DNA of 64,000 nucleotides from Nitrospirales bacterium (GTDB lineage Bacteria; Nitrospirota; Nitrospiria; Nitrospirales; UBA8639), in contig JAJDBM010000047.1 of NCBI GenBank assembly GCA_029261355.1, positions 124,001 to 188,000 on the forward strand, given 5' to 3'. How positions within the stretch are numbered: the first letter of the stretch is position 1; each line of letters opens with the position of its first letter. The notes under the pieces are model-generated. The model saw nothing but the letters and a program-made list of their open reading frames with translations. It was not told the origin of the DNA and did no database searches. Of this stretch, positions 1 through 9,710 are shown piece by piece. The position numbers were made by a program, and so were the translations under genes.

Positions 1-839
1 GGGGAAGATTGCTCACTTAAAGTGGTGATTCCAACAATAGCGATTCGATGACTATTGGCCTGAGCCAGAACAGACTCTCGATCAAGCATGACCGAACGTC
101 CAGCCTCCAAAGCCAATACCGAAGCATGAACTTCAATCATCCGTTCAAGAGAAGTCGGCCCGATTGCTGGAAGATCAAACCGTAAATCTTGACTCGGCTT
201 GCACCGCTTCACTACAACGGCATCTTTTTGCGCAAGAAGACCACCTCGTCGAATTGTTTCGTCTGTTCCTTCAGCAGCCTCAACCGCAACAACCGATTGA
301 CGTTTGACTACAATGCACTGGCCAATGTCTAAACGTCCAATATCATAGGCCACCTTCCATCCATATCGAATATCATCCCATTCTTTTTTTGTCGGGGCTC
401 TCTTCGTTAAGGTACCCTCCCTGACAAGGATATCATCTAATCCAAAGGTTGACTCTATGATACGGATTCCCTCACTCTCGAGCTCCCCGGCTATTCCTCG
501 TAAGATACCGTCATCATTCCAGTTTGATAATCGTCCAAATAAGGCGAGGGCACGGAGGTCTGGTCGGAGAGTCGTGAAGGCATGGATCTTTTTAATCCCA
601 CCAAGCATGACGGCTTGTTGGACCTGTTCTTTCTTGAATGCATGGATAATCTTATTGAGTTGCCCGATCTTGACCCAGGTGATCGACTCAACTGATTGCT
701 CCAGTTCTGATGTAGTCTCCCCCACATGAGCCACAGCAGAAACGGCATATCCTAGGCGCCGTGCATTTTCAGCAAAGATAATCGGAAATCGTCCGCTCCC
801 AGCAATCAATCCGATCCGTTTCTGGGGGGAATCCTTCAT
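1..839 (-). CDS. lpxI: LpxI-type UDP-2,3-diacylglucosamine pyrophosphatase (runs off left edge)
   Basis: Reading left from an ATG at 839 gives an uninterrupted frame to the window edge, about 279 residues without a stop. It begins MKDSPQKRIGLIAGSGRFPI, the glycine-rich N-terminus typical of LpxI (DUF1009), and contains the internal stretch QAVMLGGIKKIHAF and a C-terminal part with DLPAIGPTSLERM. LpxI hydrolyses UDP-2,3-diacylglucosamine to lipid X and UMP at the inner membrane, the step that E. coli does with LpxH. Family proteins are usually about 270-280 residues, so only a few residues should be missing. The start lies 22 bases after the lpxA stop, which fits one lipid A operon. Only the extreme C-terminus is unseen. 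Confidence 0.85.
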   Translation of the reverse strand, partial: MKDSPQKRIGLIAGSGRFPIIFAENARRLGYAVSAVAHVGETTSELEQSVESITWVKIGQLNKIIHAFKKEQVQQAVMLGGIKKIHAFTTLRPDLRALALFGRLSNWNDDGILRGIAGELESEGIRIIESTFGLDDILVREGTLTKRAPTKKEWDDIRYGWKVAYDIGRLDIGQCIVVKRQSVVAVEAAEGTDETIRRGGLLAQKDAVVVKRCKPSQDLRFDLPAIGPTSLERMIEVHASVLALEAGRSVMLDRESVLAQANSHRIAIVGITTLSEQSS

Positions 840-861
840 ACTGTTCAGCAACTGACTCCCA

Positions 862-1695
862 TTAATCTTGCGCGCGACGTAACCTTAGGTCTTTCTCATC
901 GTCTTGTCCACGTTTACCTCCATGGCTGATACCCCGCCTAGAACTCTCAATGAAGGTGACTAACTTCAAGACATCTTGACTATGCTCATATTGTGATCGC
1001 GCAATTTTGGTCGCTTCGCTCAGACGATACTGTTGCCTGAATAACAAACGGTAGGCCTCTTTAAGCATAGTAATCCGTTCGTTTCCGAATTTATGGCGGC
1101 GCAAACCAATGGAATTAATTCCAAAAAGTCGAGCTGGATAGGATCCTGATGCACGCATAAAAGGCGGAACATCTTGGGGTACTGCCGAACACCCACCCAC
1201 CATCGCATGCTCTCCAATTCGTACATATTGATGAATACCTACCAACCCGCCGATGACGGCATGATTGCCAATCGCAATATGTCCGGCCAAAGTCGCGGCA
1301 TTGGCCATCACAATATGATCCCCTAATTCGCAATCATGAGCCACATGGACATAGGCCATGAGAAAATTATGATGACCAAGACGAGTCACTCCTCCCCCGA
1401 AGCTCGTGGCACGATTCACAGTCACGTATTCGCGAAAAATATTATGATCACCTATCACAACTTTGGTCGGCTCGTCTTGATATTGAAGATGTTGAGGAGG
1501 AGACCCAATCGAAGAGTAGGGAAAGAATTTACATTGCGCCCCAATATCAGTATGGCCTTCCACGCAAACATGCGAGACAAGTTCTGTCCCACGTCCAATC
1601 CGCACATGCTCGCCCACAACACAATATGGACCAATCAGGACGTCTTCTTCAATCTCAGCTTTGGGATGAATGATGGCAGTTTGATGTATGCTCAC
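862..1695 (-). CDS. lpxA: Acyl-ACP--UDP-N-acetylglucosamine O-acyltransferase
   Basis: LpxA transfers a 3-hydroxyacyl chain from ACP to UDP-GlcNAc, the first step of lipid A synthesis in the cytoplasm. The 277-residue product starts MSIHQTAIIHPKAEIEEDV and shows left-handed beta-helix hexapeptide repeats through about residue 190. The conserved ANAATLAGHIAIGNHAVIGG segment contains the expected catalytic histidine, followed by GIHQYVRIG and a helical C-terminal domain. The tail, rich in charged residues after GISHGGKRG, makes it slightly longer than the usual 255-265. The start is GTG at 1695; no better ATG is available. It lies 31 bases downstream of fabZ and 22 bases before lpxI. Confidence 0.95.
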   Translation of the reverse strand: MSIHQTAIIHPKAEIEEDVLIGPYCVVGEHVRIGRGTELVSHVCVEGHTDIGAQCKFFPYSSIGSPPQHLQYQDEPTKVVIGDHNIFREYVTVNRATSFGGGVTRLGHHNFLMAYVHVAHDCELGDHIVMANAATLAGHIAIGNHAVIGGLVGIHQYVRIGEHAMVGGCSAVPQDVPPFMRASGSYPARLFGINSIGLRRHKFGNERITMLKEAYRLLFRQQYRLSEATKIARSQYEHSQDVLKLVTFIESSRRGISHGGKRGQDDEKDLRLRRAQD

Positions 1696-1726
1696 AAATG
1701 TTTAATCCGAGATAATAATCACTCGC

Positions 1727-2179
1727 TTAGGTTGTCGGTTCGTTTGTCACCATTGCGGTCATTTCCGCCTCACAGACCACCTGGGAATCAACAAATGTTT
1801 GACCACGCATTTTCCAGAATGAAGATTTATGTCTCAGCACCTCGACTTCAACCCGAAGTTGATCTCCAGGTACAACCGGCTTTCGAAATTTCGCTTTATC
1901 AACACCAGCAAGATAAACAATAGGACGTCCTGGGCCTTCAGTAGTTTTGAGAGCTAACACTCCGCCAACTTGAGCCATCACTTCAAGAATCAAGACCCCA
2001 GGCATGACAGGGTGACCAGGGAAATGACCAGCGAAAAATGGTTCATTGAACGTGACATTTTTCACTCCAACAATTTTCTTCCCTGCTTCAAATTCCACCA
2101 CTCGATCAACTAATAAAAATGGATAACGGTGTGGTAGAATCGATTGAATGTCCAGGCTGTTCAGCTCAATAGCAGCCAC
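1727..2179 (-). CDS. fabZ: 3-hydroxyacyl-[ACP] dehydratase FabZ
   Basis: FabZ dehydrates 3-hydroxyacyl-ACP in type II fatty acid elongation and competes with LpxA for the 3-hydroxyacyl-ACP pool. The 150-residue protein has the hot-dog signature: ILPHRYPFLLVDRV near the N-terminus and FFAGHFPGHPVMPGVLILE at about 47-66, which carries the active-site His and, further on, the Glu in EVMAQ. Length is normal for the family. The start is GTG at 2179, supported by an AAGGAG Shine-Dalgarno seven bases upstream. It sits between ompH and lpxA, the classical position, although lpxD, which often lies between ompH and fabZ, is absent. Confidence 0.96.
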   Translation of the reverse strand: MAAIELNSLDIQSILPHRYPFLLVDRVVEFEAGKKIVGVKNVTFNEPFFAGHFPGHPVMPGVLILEVMAQVGGVLALKTTEGPGRPIVYLAGVDKAKFRKPVVPGDQLRVEVEVLRHKSSFWKMRGQTFVDSQVVCEAEMTAMVTNEPTT

Positions 2180-2264
2180 GTGTGCACTCCTTCCCTAAAA
2201 TGGTGAAGATCTTCAAAAAACAACGTCAGACTTTCCCTCAACCAAGACAACTCATCAAAATAAT

Positions 2265-2843
2265 TTAGGAAGCATCGTCATCCATCTTTTGAATAATATC
2301 ATCAGAAATATCTAATTGGGAGCGGTGATAGAGAGTGGACGTGTTATCGCCACGCTGGATGACAATAGAAAAATTCCGTTCTTCTGCAACCCTTGTCACC
2401 ACTTCTTCAACATCCGCACGAAATCCAGACATCAGATCATTTTGCTTTTCTTGAAGTTCCCGAGACAACGCGGCTTCTTTTAATTGATAATCTCGCACCC
2501 GCCGTTGAAACATCTCTTCACGTTGTTTCCGTGCCGAATCACTTAATACACTCCCTTGATTAACCAAGTTGTTTCGAATTTCCTGTATTTCTTGCTGTTC
2601 AAGTTCAAGTAACACTTGTCGATCTTTCATGAAGCTATCAAAGGTCCCTTTGAGATCTTTCCCTGCGCGCGTTTCTTCTAAGACGCGTTGAAAGTCCACC
2701 ACAGCAATTAATATATTCCGTTCGACAGTTGATGGACCAGCTGTACAGCCTGCAAAACTCACTATGGCCAAACACATGCCAATACTGACGCACTGAAGCC
2801 TGACCAGGGACAACGTCTTGAACAGATAAGAATGTGAAATCAT
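2265..2843 (-). CDS. OmpH/Skp-like periplasmic chaperone, possible lipoprotein
   Basis: A 192-residue Skp/OmpH-family protein. The region from about residue 45 (IAVVDFQRVLEETRAGKDLKGTF) to 160 is the family pattern: a short beta strand followed by long charged helices forming the coiled-coil tentacles, with a closing NFSIVIQRGD strand segment. Skp carries unfolded outer-membrane proteins to the BAM complex, which fits its place 20 bases after bamA. The N-terminus is hydrophobic and ends in SFAGCTAG, so it may be cleaved and lipidated at that cysteine rather than released as soluble Skp. The start ATG at 2843 follows an AGGAC ribosome binding site. Confidence 0.88.
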   Translation of the reverse strand: MISHSYLFKTLSLVRLQCVSIGMCLAIVSFAGCTAGPSTVERNILIAVVDFQRVLEETRAGKDLKGTFDSFMKDRQVLLELEQQEIQEIRNNLVNQGSVLSDSARKQREEMFQRRVRDYQLKEAALSRELQEKQNDLMSGFRADVEEVVTRVAEERNFSIVIQRGDNTSTLYHRSQLDISDDIIQKMDDDAS

Positions 2844-2863
2844 TGAAGTCCTAGTATTATATG

Positions 2864-5122
2864 TTAAAAAACTGATCCAACAGAGAACTCAAACACGCCA
2901 CTCTTTTCCCCTTTTCTCTTACTCAACGGAATCCCATAGGCCGCCCGTAATGGACCAAATGGAGATATCCACCGTACCTCAAAGCCTGATGCCGGCCTCA
3001 AATTGCAACAAATATTCGAGGTTTTGGTTTTAGTGAATCCCTCTCCATAGTCAAAGAACACCACACCATTTAATTTAGCATCTGGCAGGATGGGGAAAAT
3101 TAAATCAACATTAAAGATTAACTGCTTCCTAGCCCCAAGCAATGTGTTACTTGATGTCACAGGGCCAGCACGCCCGAACTTAAACCCACGTACGGTGTTA
3201 ATACCCCCAACGAAAAATAATTCGGTTAAAGGAACTGGATCTCCATTATAACCGTGGGCAAAGCCGAAACGACCTCTTGTGGCAACACGTAGGTCCCAGA
3301 ACGGCAAGGGCGTGTACTTCAGAGCATCGAATGCCAGGGAATAAAAGTCATTCGTTCCACCCAATACTTCGGTACCAAAACTCGCATTGACCCCAATCCT
3401 TGCTCCTTTGCGAGGATCAAGGAAATAGTCTCGAGAATCTCGAAAAAGTGCAGCACGCAACCCCGTAGTTGTCTGGGAACCTACCTGGTCTAAGATGAGC
3501 TGAGGCGCATCGGACCGTGGATTCCGAATTTTAATGCGTTCGGCAACAAACGTAATACTGCCAGAAATAAACTCAGAAAAAGATCGTCCAAATGTCAGGG
3601 TACCACCACCCTTCTTTTCCTCATAGGTCAAAAAGTCTGTATTAGTTTGAAAACCGTCTATTTGCATAGAAGTCAAGCCATCATATAGGGCTGGATTCCG
3701 AAAGGTTATGACTCCCAACGTCCGTCGTCCACCAACTTGACCACGAATTCTACCCGTATACCCAAGCCCAAAGAGATTGCCTTCGGTAATATCAGCGATT
3801 GCGGTAAACTGATCAAGGGTACTAAATCCACCTCCAATACTAAATGACCCAGTCGGCTTCTCTTTTACTTTCACTTCCAGATCAATTTCACCGGCATCAA
3901 TTTGTTGAGGTAATATCTCAACTGTTTCAAAGAAATTAAGGTTATTAAGACGCTCAAAACTTCGTTTCATCGCCACTGAATCGATCATATCTCGCTCATC
4001 GACACGAAGTTCACGACGAATAACATTATCCCGTGTTTTATTGTTCCCTGTAATACTGATCGTTCGAATGCGAATTAATTCACCCTCTTTAATCGTAAAC
4101 ACCACTTGCGAACTTCGGCTGACCGGGTCCGGTTCTATAGAAGGATTAGGCTCGGCAAAGGCATATCCACGTTCACCATATAAATCAGTTAAGCGAGTAA
4201 TTTCTTCTCGAACCTTGGCTCGTTGGAACACTTCTCCAACACGAATACTCATTCCTTCTTTTAATTCTTTATCTGTGAAAATGGTATTCCCTTTTATGGT
4301 CACGCCACTCACAATGTAAGGTTCTCCCTCCACAATAGGAAAGATCACATCAAACCACTCTTGACTCTCGTCTAATTCAATAGACGGCATACCGACCTGT
4401 ACATCTAAATACCCTCGATTCATATAGGCTTCTTTAATACGCTCAACATCGTTCGGAATCTCATCTTGTTTGAGAATTCCACCATCTGTCACCCATGACC
4501 AGGGTAGAGACCACTCTCGAGTCGCCATTCCTTCAAGCAAATCATTTCGTGAAAAGATCGTACGCCCCTCGAATTTCACACGTTTAATATGGGCTTGAGG
4601 ACCTTCTTGAATGAAAAAAGTCAGTCGATTACGATTTTCTCCCACAACCTCCACAACTGGAATAACTCGCGCGTGATAATAGCCTTTCTCCTGATAGGAT
4701 TGGCGTATATTTTCAGCGCTCACATTCACTTGCTCTTGATCTAAAAACACTTGACTACGAACGGTGACCTTCTCTTTAAGGTTGTCTTCTGATAATTCCT
4801 CATTACCATCGAACACAACTTCAGTATTAAAGGGCTTTTCCCGAACAAGGAAAATCACATTGACCCCTTCAAGCGTCTTTTTCGTCTCGACTTGTACGTC
4901 TTCGAAAAACCCCATTCCATATATGTGCTGAATCTGAGCGCGAACCGCTTCTTGATGAAACGGCTCACCGACGAGCAAGGTGAGTTTGGATTGAATGGCT
5001 TGCGCCTCTATATGCTGGTTTCCTCGTATTTCAATTGAACGAATGGTCTCGATATTTGATGCCGCCGACACGGGTAAAGCCAACAGGCACAACGCCAGGA
5101 TAAGACCACTCAGTATCTTCAT
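2864..5122 (-). CDS. bamA: Outer membrane protein assembly factor BamA
   Basis: BamA is the essential Omp85 core that folds beta-barrel proteins into the outer membrane. The start chosen is ATG at 5122, which gives an immediate signal peptide (MKILSGLILALCLLALPVSA) and a 752-residue protein; an in-frame ATG at 5188 would add 22 residues before it. Five POTRA domains follow, each with a recognisable G-N/F-xx strand (IEIRGNQHI, VVFDGNEEL, VKFEGRTIF, VTIKGNTIF, ISITGNNKT). The C-terminal barrel includes the conserved VRGF motif (GGINTVRGFKFG) and ends in phenylalanine, the usual beta-signal. It is the first gene of the bamA-ompH-fabZ-lpxA-lpxI run. Confidence 0.96.
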   Translation of the reverse strand: MKILSGLILALCLLALPVSAASNIETIRSIEIRGNQHIEAQAIQSKLTLLVGEPFHQEAVRAQIQHIYGMGFFEDVQVETKKTLEGVNVIFLVREKPFNTEVVFDGNEELSEDNLKEKVTVRSQVFLDQEQVNVSAENIRQSYQEKGYYHARVIPVVEVVGENRNRLTFFIQEGPQAHIKRVKFEGRTIFSRNDLLEGMATREWSLPWSWVTDGGILKQDEIPNDVERIKEAYMNRGYLDVQVGMPSIELDESQEWFDVIFPIVEGEPYIVSGVTIKGNTIFTDKELKEGMSIRVGEVFQRAKVREEITRLTDLYGERGYAFAEPNPSIEPDPVSRSSQVVFTIKEGELIRIRTISITGNNKTRDNVIRRELRVDERDMIDSVAMKRSFERLNNLNFFETVEILPQQIDAGEIDLEVKVKEKPTGSFSIGGGFSTLDQFTAIADITEGNLFGLGYTGRIRGQVGGRRTLGVITFRNPALYDGLTSMQIDGFQTNTDFLTYEEKKGGGTLTFGRSFSEFISGSITFVAERIKIRNPRSDAPQLILDQVGSQTTTGLRAALFRDSRDYFLDPRKGARIGVNASFGTEVLGGTNDFYSLAFDALKYTPLPFWDLRVATRGRFGFAHGYNGDPVPLTELFFVGGINTVRGFKFGRAGPVTSSNTLLGARKQLIFNVDLIFPILPDAKLNGVVFFDYGEGFTKTKTSNICCNLRPASGFEVRWISPFGPLRAAYGIPLSKRKGEKSGVFEFSVGSVF

Positions 5123-5656
5123 CAGTATAGGATTATATGGCGCGAACACATCAACTGAATCCAGTATTCGGCCCTGCAGGTCCTTCATTTATAGTTCCAT
5201 TCCTCGCGATTCCTGAGAAGAATCACACGCATACTTCCCCAGTACGGAGTAAAATAAGTCAGATAAACATGGAGGATGAAAGGGTTATAACAAGACAAGG
5301 AATTATTGACTGGCAATTCTCAACCAAAAGGGAAAGATGATGATTAACGAAGGTTTTGGTAATAGTTAGTAACGCTACATCGAATACCACTAGACTGACC
5401 ACATAAATAGTACGTCAGCACCATAAATGTCGGAAGTAAACCTGGCTCTAAAGCGGGACACCCTATCCAGTTTGAAAGACGTATAGATATAATGTAGATA
5501 AAGACAGTGAATTATATCGTCGAATGTCAATTCTTGTAAAGTACAATTACTGAGGCCGTTGAAAGACTAATGAATCGATTACCTTGACATTATTTTTACC
5601 CTTCTCCTAGTATCAGCACCATCATTCTCCCTAGATCTGAGGTACGTAATTTAAAC
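5123..5656. other. Intergenic region between divergent bamA and lon
   Basis: About 530 bases separate the divergent bamA and lon genes. The reading frames inside are short and show no family resemblance. The stretch is A+T-rich and must contain the promoters of both genes; a plausible sigma-70 site is seen on the lon side (5584-5613). No tRNA, CIRCE-type inverted repeat or clear operator was recognised. Confidence 0.6.
5584..5613 (+). promoter_or_regulatory. Candidate sigma-70 promoter of lon
   Basis: A perfect -35 hexamer TTGACA at 5584-5589 is followed, after 18 bases, by TAGTAT at 5608-5613, which matches four of six -10 positions. It lies 44 bases ahead of the lon ATG. The -10 is weak and the spacing one base long, so this is only a candidate. 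No heat-shock consensus was convincing. Confidence 0.4.
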
Positions 5657-8146
5657 ATGATGCAAGACCCCTCTTCCCTGGAAGATCGTTCCGAAACAGA
5701 AATCCCTTCGTCGCTGCCACTCCTGCCTGTGCGAGATATTGTTGTATTTCCCTATATGGTCTTGCCACTCTTTGTGGGACGTGACGTCTCGATTAAAGCC
5801 ATTGAATCAGCCCTGGCTAATAATCGCATGATCTTTCTGACGACGCAAAAAAACCAAGACACCGAATTACCCAAACCAGATGAACTGCACAGTATTGGCA
5901 CTGTGGGCATCATCATGCGCATGCTCAAACTACCAGATGAACGAATTAAGATCTTAGTCCAAGGTTTGGCCAAAGCTCGAATAATCGACTACATCCAATC
6001 AGAACCATTTTATACCGTCAACATTGAAACAATCGTCGAAGCCCATGTTTCTCCGACACAGCTAGAACATGAGGCCCTCATGCGCACCACCAAAGAAGCC
6101 TTGGAACAATTGGTGGCTCTTGGCAAAGTCATTATGCCAGATGTCATCACCGTCATTGAAAATCTTGATGAACCAGGGCGTCTTGCCGATATTATTGTCT
6201 CCAACCTTGGATTAAAAGTTGAATCAACCCAGGAAGTGTTGGAAATTGACGATCCCCTAATCCGCCTCGCCCATGTTGGAGATATCCTCACCAAAGAGCT
6301 TGAAGTCATGACGATGCAGCAAAAGATTCAGGCGCAAGCTAAGGGAGAGATGGATAAAACTCAACGTGAATACTTCCTCCGTGAACAACTCAAGGCGATA
6401 CAAAAAGAACTCGGAGAGCTTGATGACCGCACCGAAGAAGCGTCTGAATTCCGTGCACGAATGAAAGATGCCAATATGCCAGAGAACGTCTTGAAAGAAT
6501 GTGAAAAGCAACTCAAGCGTCTAGAAAAAATGCACCCTGATGCTGCGGAGTCTGGCACCGTGCGAACCTATCTAGAATGGATCGTGGACCTTCCCTGGAG
6601 TCACCGGTCACAAGATAATTTAGATATCGAAGCCGCGGCACAAGTGCTTCATGAAGACCACTATGATTTAGAGAAAGTCAAAGACCGCATATTGGAGTAC
6701 CTGGCCGTACGAAAACTTAAAGATAAAATGAAAGGTCCCATTTTGTGCTTTGTGGGTCCTCCTGGAGTTGGCAAAACCTCATTAGGAAAGTCCATCGCAC
6801 GTGCCTTGGGTCGTGAGTTTATTCGTATAAGTCTAGGCGGAACCAGAGATGAAGCAGAAATACGCGGACATAGACGGACGTATGTTGGTGCGCTTCCCGG
6901 TCGCATCATTCAAGGACTAAAACAAGCTGGAACGAACAACCCAGTATTCATGCTCGATGAAATCGACAAAGTTGGCATGGACTTTCGTGGTGACCCATCG
7001 GCTGCACTTCTTGAAGTCTTGGACCCAGAACAAAACCACGCCTTTACTGATCACTATCTGAGTTTGCCGTTTGATCTCACTGACGTCATGTTTATTACCA
7101 CCGCCAATTTAACGGATCCCATTTTGTCGGCGCTGCGAGACCGGATGGAAATCATCCAAATACCGGGGTATTCGGAAGAGGAAAAGCTTGGAATTGCCAA
7201 TCGGTACCTTATTCCTCGTCAGTATGAAGAACATGGCATTTCCACTGACCACCTACGGCTCACCGAGCCTGCAGTCCAACACATTATTTCTCAATATACA
7301 CGAGAAGCTGGCGTCAGAAACCTCGAACGAGAAATCGCCAATGTCATGCGGAAAATCGCAAGACGTGTAGCAGAAGGACAACTTACAAAGGTCACCGTCA
7401 CCCCGAGTAATCTCAATAAATATCTTGGCGTACCGAAGTTCCTTCCTGACGAAGAACAAGAAATTGATGAAGTGGGAGTCGTCACAGGTCTGGCCTGGAC
7501 GGAGAGTGGTGGCGATGTGCTGTACATCGAAGCCTCCACCACCAAGGGAAAAGGACAACTCACATTAACAGGACATCTAGGTGATGTGATGAAAGAGTCA
7601 GCTCAGGCTGCTCTGAGTTATATCCGGACTCAAACAAAATTATTGGGCATTAACACAGAAACTTTCACGAAAAATGATATTCATATCCATGTCCCAGCAG
7701 GGGCGATACCCAAAGACGGTCCATCGGCAGGCATTACCATGGCCACAGCCTTAGCATCAAGCTTGAGCAATATGCCGGTCCGAAGCGAGATTGCGATGAC
7801 AGGAGAAATTACCCTGCGAGGCCGAGTCTTACCTATTGGTGGACTAAAAGAAAAAATTCTTGCCGCAAAACGTGCAAAATTAACATGCGTCATCATTCCC
7901 AAGCGTAACGAAAAAGATTTAGACGACATCCCCAAACATCTACTCAAAGGCCTTGAATTTGTGTTTGTCAATTCCATGGATGAGGTCTTGAAGTCAGCTC
8001 TCCGACAAAAACCCAAAACTCGAACGAAATCTCAAACCGTGAATGGAAAAGCCCCCGCTTCTCAACAAAAAGTCACATCATCTGTAGGGCAGCGCCCAAC
8101 ACAAAGAAAAAAGCTTATTAGTAAAAAACCTGTATCCCGTCGATAA
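5657..8146 (+). CDS. lon: ATP-dependent protease Lon
   Basis: Lon is a cytoplasmic AAA+ serine protease that degrades damaged and selected regulatory proteins. The 829-residue product has the N-terminal LON substrate-binding domain ([19 protein letters not shown]), a coiled region, the AAA+ module with Walker A GPPGVGKT at residues 367-374 and Walker [12 protein letters not shown], and the protease domain with catalytic Ser690 in PKDGPSAG and Lys733 in GGLKEK. The spacing of 43 residues equals that of E. coli S679/K722. A basic, Lys/Ser/Gln-rich tail of about 45 residues extends beyond the usual end. It heads a plus-strand run with thiL, one base downstream. Confidence 0.98.
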   Translation: MMQDPSSLEDRSETEIPSSLPLLPVRDIVVFPYMVLPLFVGRDVSIKAIESALANNRMIFLTTQKNQDTELPKPDELHSIGTVGIIMRMLKLPDERIKILVQGLAKARIIDYIQSEPFYTVNIETIVEAHVSPTQLEHEALMRTTKEALEQLVALGKVIMPDVITVIENLDEPGRLADIIVSNLGLKVESTQEVLEIDDPLIRLAHVGDILTKELEVMTMQQKIQAQAKGEMDKTQREYFLREQLKAIQKELGELDDRTEEASEFRARMKDANMPENVLKECEKQLKRLEKMHPDAAESGTVRTYLEWIVDLPWSHRSQDNLDIEAAAQVLHEDHYDLEKVKDRILEYLAVRKLKDKMKGPILCFVGPPGVGKTSLGKSIARALGREFIRISLGGTRDEAEIRGHRRTYVGALPGRIIQGLKQAGTNNPVFMLDEIDKVGMDFRGDPSAALLEVLDPEQNHAFTDHYLSLPFDLTDVMFITTANLTDPILSALRDRMEIIQIPGYSEEEKLGIANRYLIPRQYEEHGISTDHLRLTEPAVQHIISQYTREAGVRNLEREIANVMRKIARRVAEGQLTKVTVTPSNLNKYLGVPKFLPDEEQEIDEVGVVTGLAWTESGGDVLYIEASTTKGKGQLTLTGHLGDVMKESAQAALSYIRTQTKLLGINTETFTKNDIHIHVPAGAIPKDGPSAGITMATALASSLSNMPVRSEIAMTGEITLRGRVLPIGGLKEKILAAKRAKLTCVIIPKRNEKDLDDIPKHLLKGLEFVFVNSMDEVLKSALRQKPKTRTKSQTVNGKAPASQQKVTSSVGQRPTQRKKLISKKPVSRR

Positions 8147-8147
8147 T

Positions 8148-9191
8148 ATGACACGCTCTCCATCAAGGGGAACCATTTCAAACCTAGGCGAATTCGAAAT
8201 AATCAGGCTTATTCAACGTAGCATCTCCCAATCATCACTTCCTTCCCCACATGGTATCGGTGACGATGCCGCCCTGATAAAACCTCACGTGAATCACGAA
8301 TGGCTGGTCTCTAAAGACCTCTTAGTTGAAGGGATTCATTTTGACACTCGCTTATCATCTTTTTTAGATATTGGTTATAAAGCTGCAGCGGTCAACCTCA
8401 GTGACATCGCCGCCATGGGTGGAACCCCCCTCTACCTCTTGCTTGGCCTAGCGATCCCGTCATCGACACCAACGGTGAACATTCGGAGTCTCTACCGTGG
8501 GCTCAACGCGTTTTGTAAAAAATTCGGGGTAAAGGTTATAGGAGGCGACACCTGCGCTTCGCGCACAGACATCTGTCTCAGCATAACCATTATTGGAAAA
8601 ATCAAGGCAAGACATGCCCTCTGCAGAGACGGAGCCAAAGCTGGAGATCGGATTTATGTCAGTGGAACGCTTGGGGACTCAGGAGCAGGACTACGTCTCT
8701 TACAAAAGAAGAAAAACAGAAACCCTGGACAACTTCCGCAGTCCGTCGTACGATTTCTTATAATGAGACATCAACGTCCAACTCCACGCGTCGAATTAGG
8801 ACAGCTCTTATCCAAACATCAGATCGCCAGTTCTGCCATAGATCTTTCAGATGGATTATCAGGTGACCTGCATCATATTTGCCAAGCAAGTCAGGTAGGT
8901 GCCAGCATTGATACGCCAGAGTTACCTATATCTCGTCAATGCACATCCTATATGAAGTATAGCCGTGATTCACTCATGGAGCTCGTACTCAATAGTGGTG
9001 AAGACTACGAACTCCTCTTCACTGTTCCACCACAGAAACAACTTCAACTTCAAAAGTTTACCAAAAGTCTCGGCCTACAGATTACTCCCATTGGGATCAT
9101 CCAACACCACAAGCAGAAGATTTATAGCAAACTGGCGGATGGATCCTGCATTCCCATGAATAGAAAGAGTTTCGATCACTTCCACCAATAA
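8148..9191 (+). CDS. thiL: Thiamine-monophosphate kinase ThiL
   Basis: ThiL phosphorylates thiamine monophosphate to the active cofactor thiamine diphosphate. The 347-residue protein shows the AIR-synthase/PurM-like fold signatures of ThiL: GEFEIIRLI near the N-terminus, GIGDDAALIK (metal binding) at about 37-46, SKDLLVEGIHFD, NLSDIAAMGGTP, GGDTCAS, DLSDGLSGD and NSGEDYELLF. Length is at the upper end of the normal range. The ATG lies one base after the lon stop, so translation is probably coupled. Confidence 0.95.
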   Translation: MTRSPSRGTISNLGEFEIIRLIQRSISQSSLPSPHGIGDDAALIKPHVNHEWLVSKDLLVEGIHFDTRLSSFLDIGYKAAAVNLSDIAAMGGTPLYLLLGLAIPSSTPTVNIRSLYRGLNAFCKKFGVKVIGGDTCASRTDICLSITIIGKIKARHALCRDGAKAGDRIYVSGTLGDSGAGLRLLQKKKNRNPGQLPQSVVRFLIMRHQRPTPRVELGQLLSKHQIASSAIDLSDGLSGDLHHICQASQVGASIDTPELPISRQCTSYMKYSRDSLMELVLNSGEDYELLFTVPPQKQLQLQKFTKSLGLQITPIGIIQHHKQKIYSKLADGSCIPMNRKSFDHFHQ

Positions 9192-9209
9192 TCTGATAAA
9201 GCCAGACGT

Positions 9210-9668
9210 GTGTTATCACTAAAATCTCTGCGCGGGCAACTTGCTCAAATTCTCCATCTGCAAGAATCGCCACAGCGAACGGCCTTTGCGTTTGCCTTAG
9301 GCGTATTCATTGCATTTGCCCCTCATTATGGATTCCACACACTCAGCGTCGTGTTTTGTGCATGGGCCTTCCGATTAAATTATGTCGCCTTATTCCTCGG
9401 TGCGTTTATTAACAATCCGTGGACCTTAGCGCCCATCTTGGGGCTCACACTCTTAACCGGGGTAACGGTTTCAGGAAGCACATCAACAGCGGCTTTCGAC
9501 GTATCAAGTCTTCAACTCGACAATCTGTATGAAACGCTCACGCCCTTTTTACTCCCTTTTTTCATGGGAGGGTGTATCCTAGGCTTAGTTGGAGCGCTTC
9601 TCGCATATCCGATTATGTTGTTTTGCATTCAACAATATCGCTCAACAAAGTCCCAGAAAACCCCATAA
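9210..9668 (+). CDS. DUF2062-family small membrane protein
   Basis: A 152-residue integral membrane protein of the DUF2062 family, recognised by QRTAFAFALGVFIAFAPHYGFHT, the segment NNPWTLAPI and hydrophobic stretches near residues 27-70 and 115-142. The function of the family is unknown; members often occur beside glycosyltransferase or lipid genes. The start is GTG at 9210, 18 bases behind thiL. It belongs to the plus-strand lon-thiL run. Confidence 0.85.
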   Translation: MLSLKSLRGQLAQILHLQESPQRTAFAFALGVFIAFAPHYGFHTLSVVFCAWAFRLNYVALFLGAFINNPWTLAPILGLTLLTGVTVSGSTSTAAFDVSSLQLDNLYETLTPFLLPFFMGGCILGLVGALLAYPIMLFCIQQYRSTKSQKTP

Positions 9669-9710
9669 GGCAAGGCATCCGAACAGTCGCTATCTCTCAT
9701 CACGTTCATC

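Noticed and set aside
491-748. Short minus-strand reading frame beginning MPFLLWLMWG
   Set aside because: It lies inside lpxI in another frame; the LpxI frame covers the whole region with clear family motifs.
1336-1923. A 195-residue plus-strand frame across lpxA and fabZ
   Set aside because: It is antisense to two well-supported genes and its translation has no recognisable family.
5123-5656. Possible heat-shock or CIRCE-type control of lon
   Set aside because: No CIRCE repeat and no good sigma-32 boxes were found; only a sigma-70-like site is reported.
7253-8016. Several 80-110 residue minus-strand frames inside lon
   Set aside because: They are shadows of the Lon coding frame, with no family resemblance or ribosome sites.
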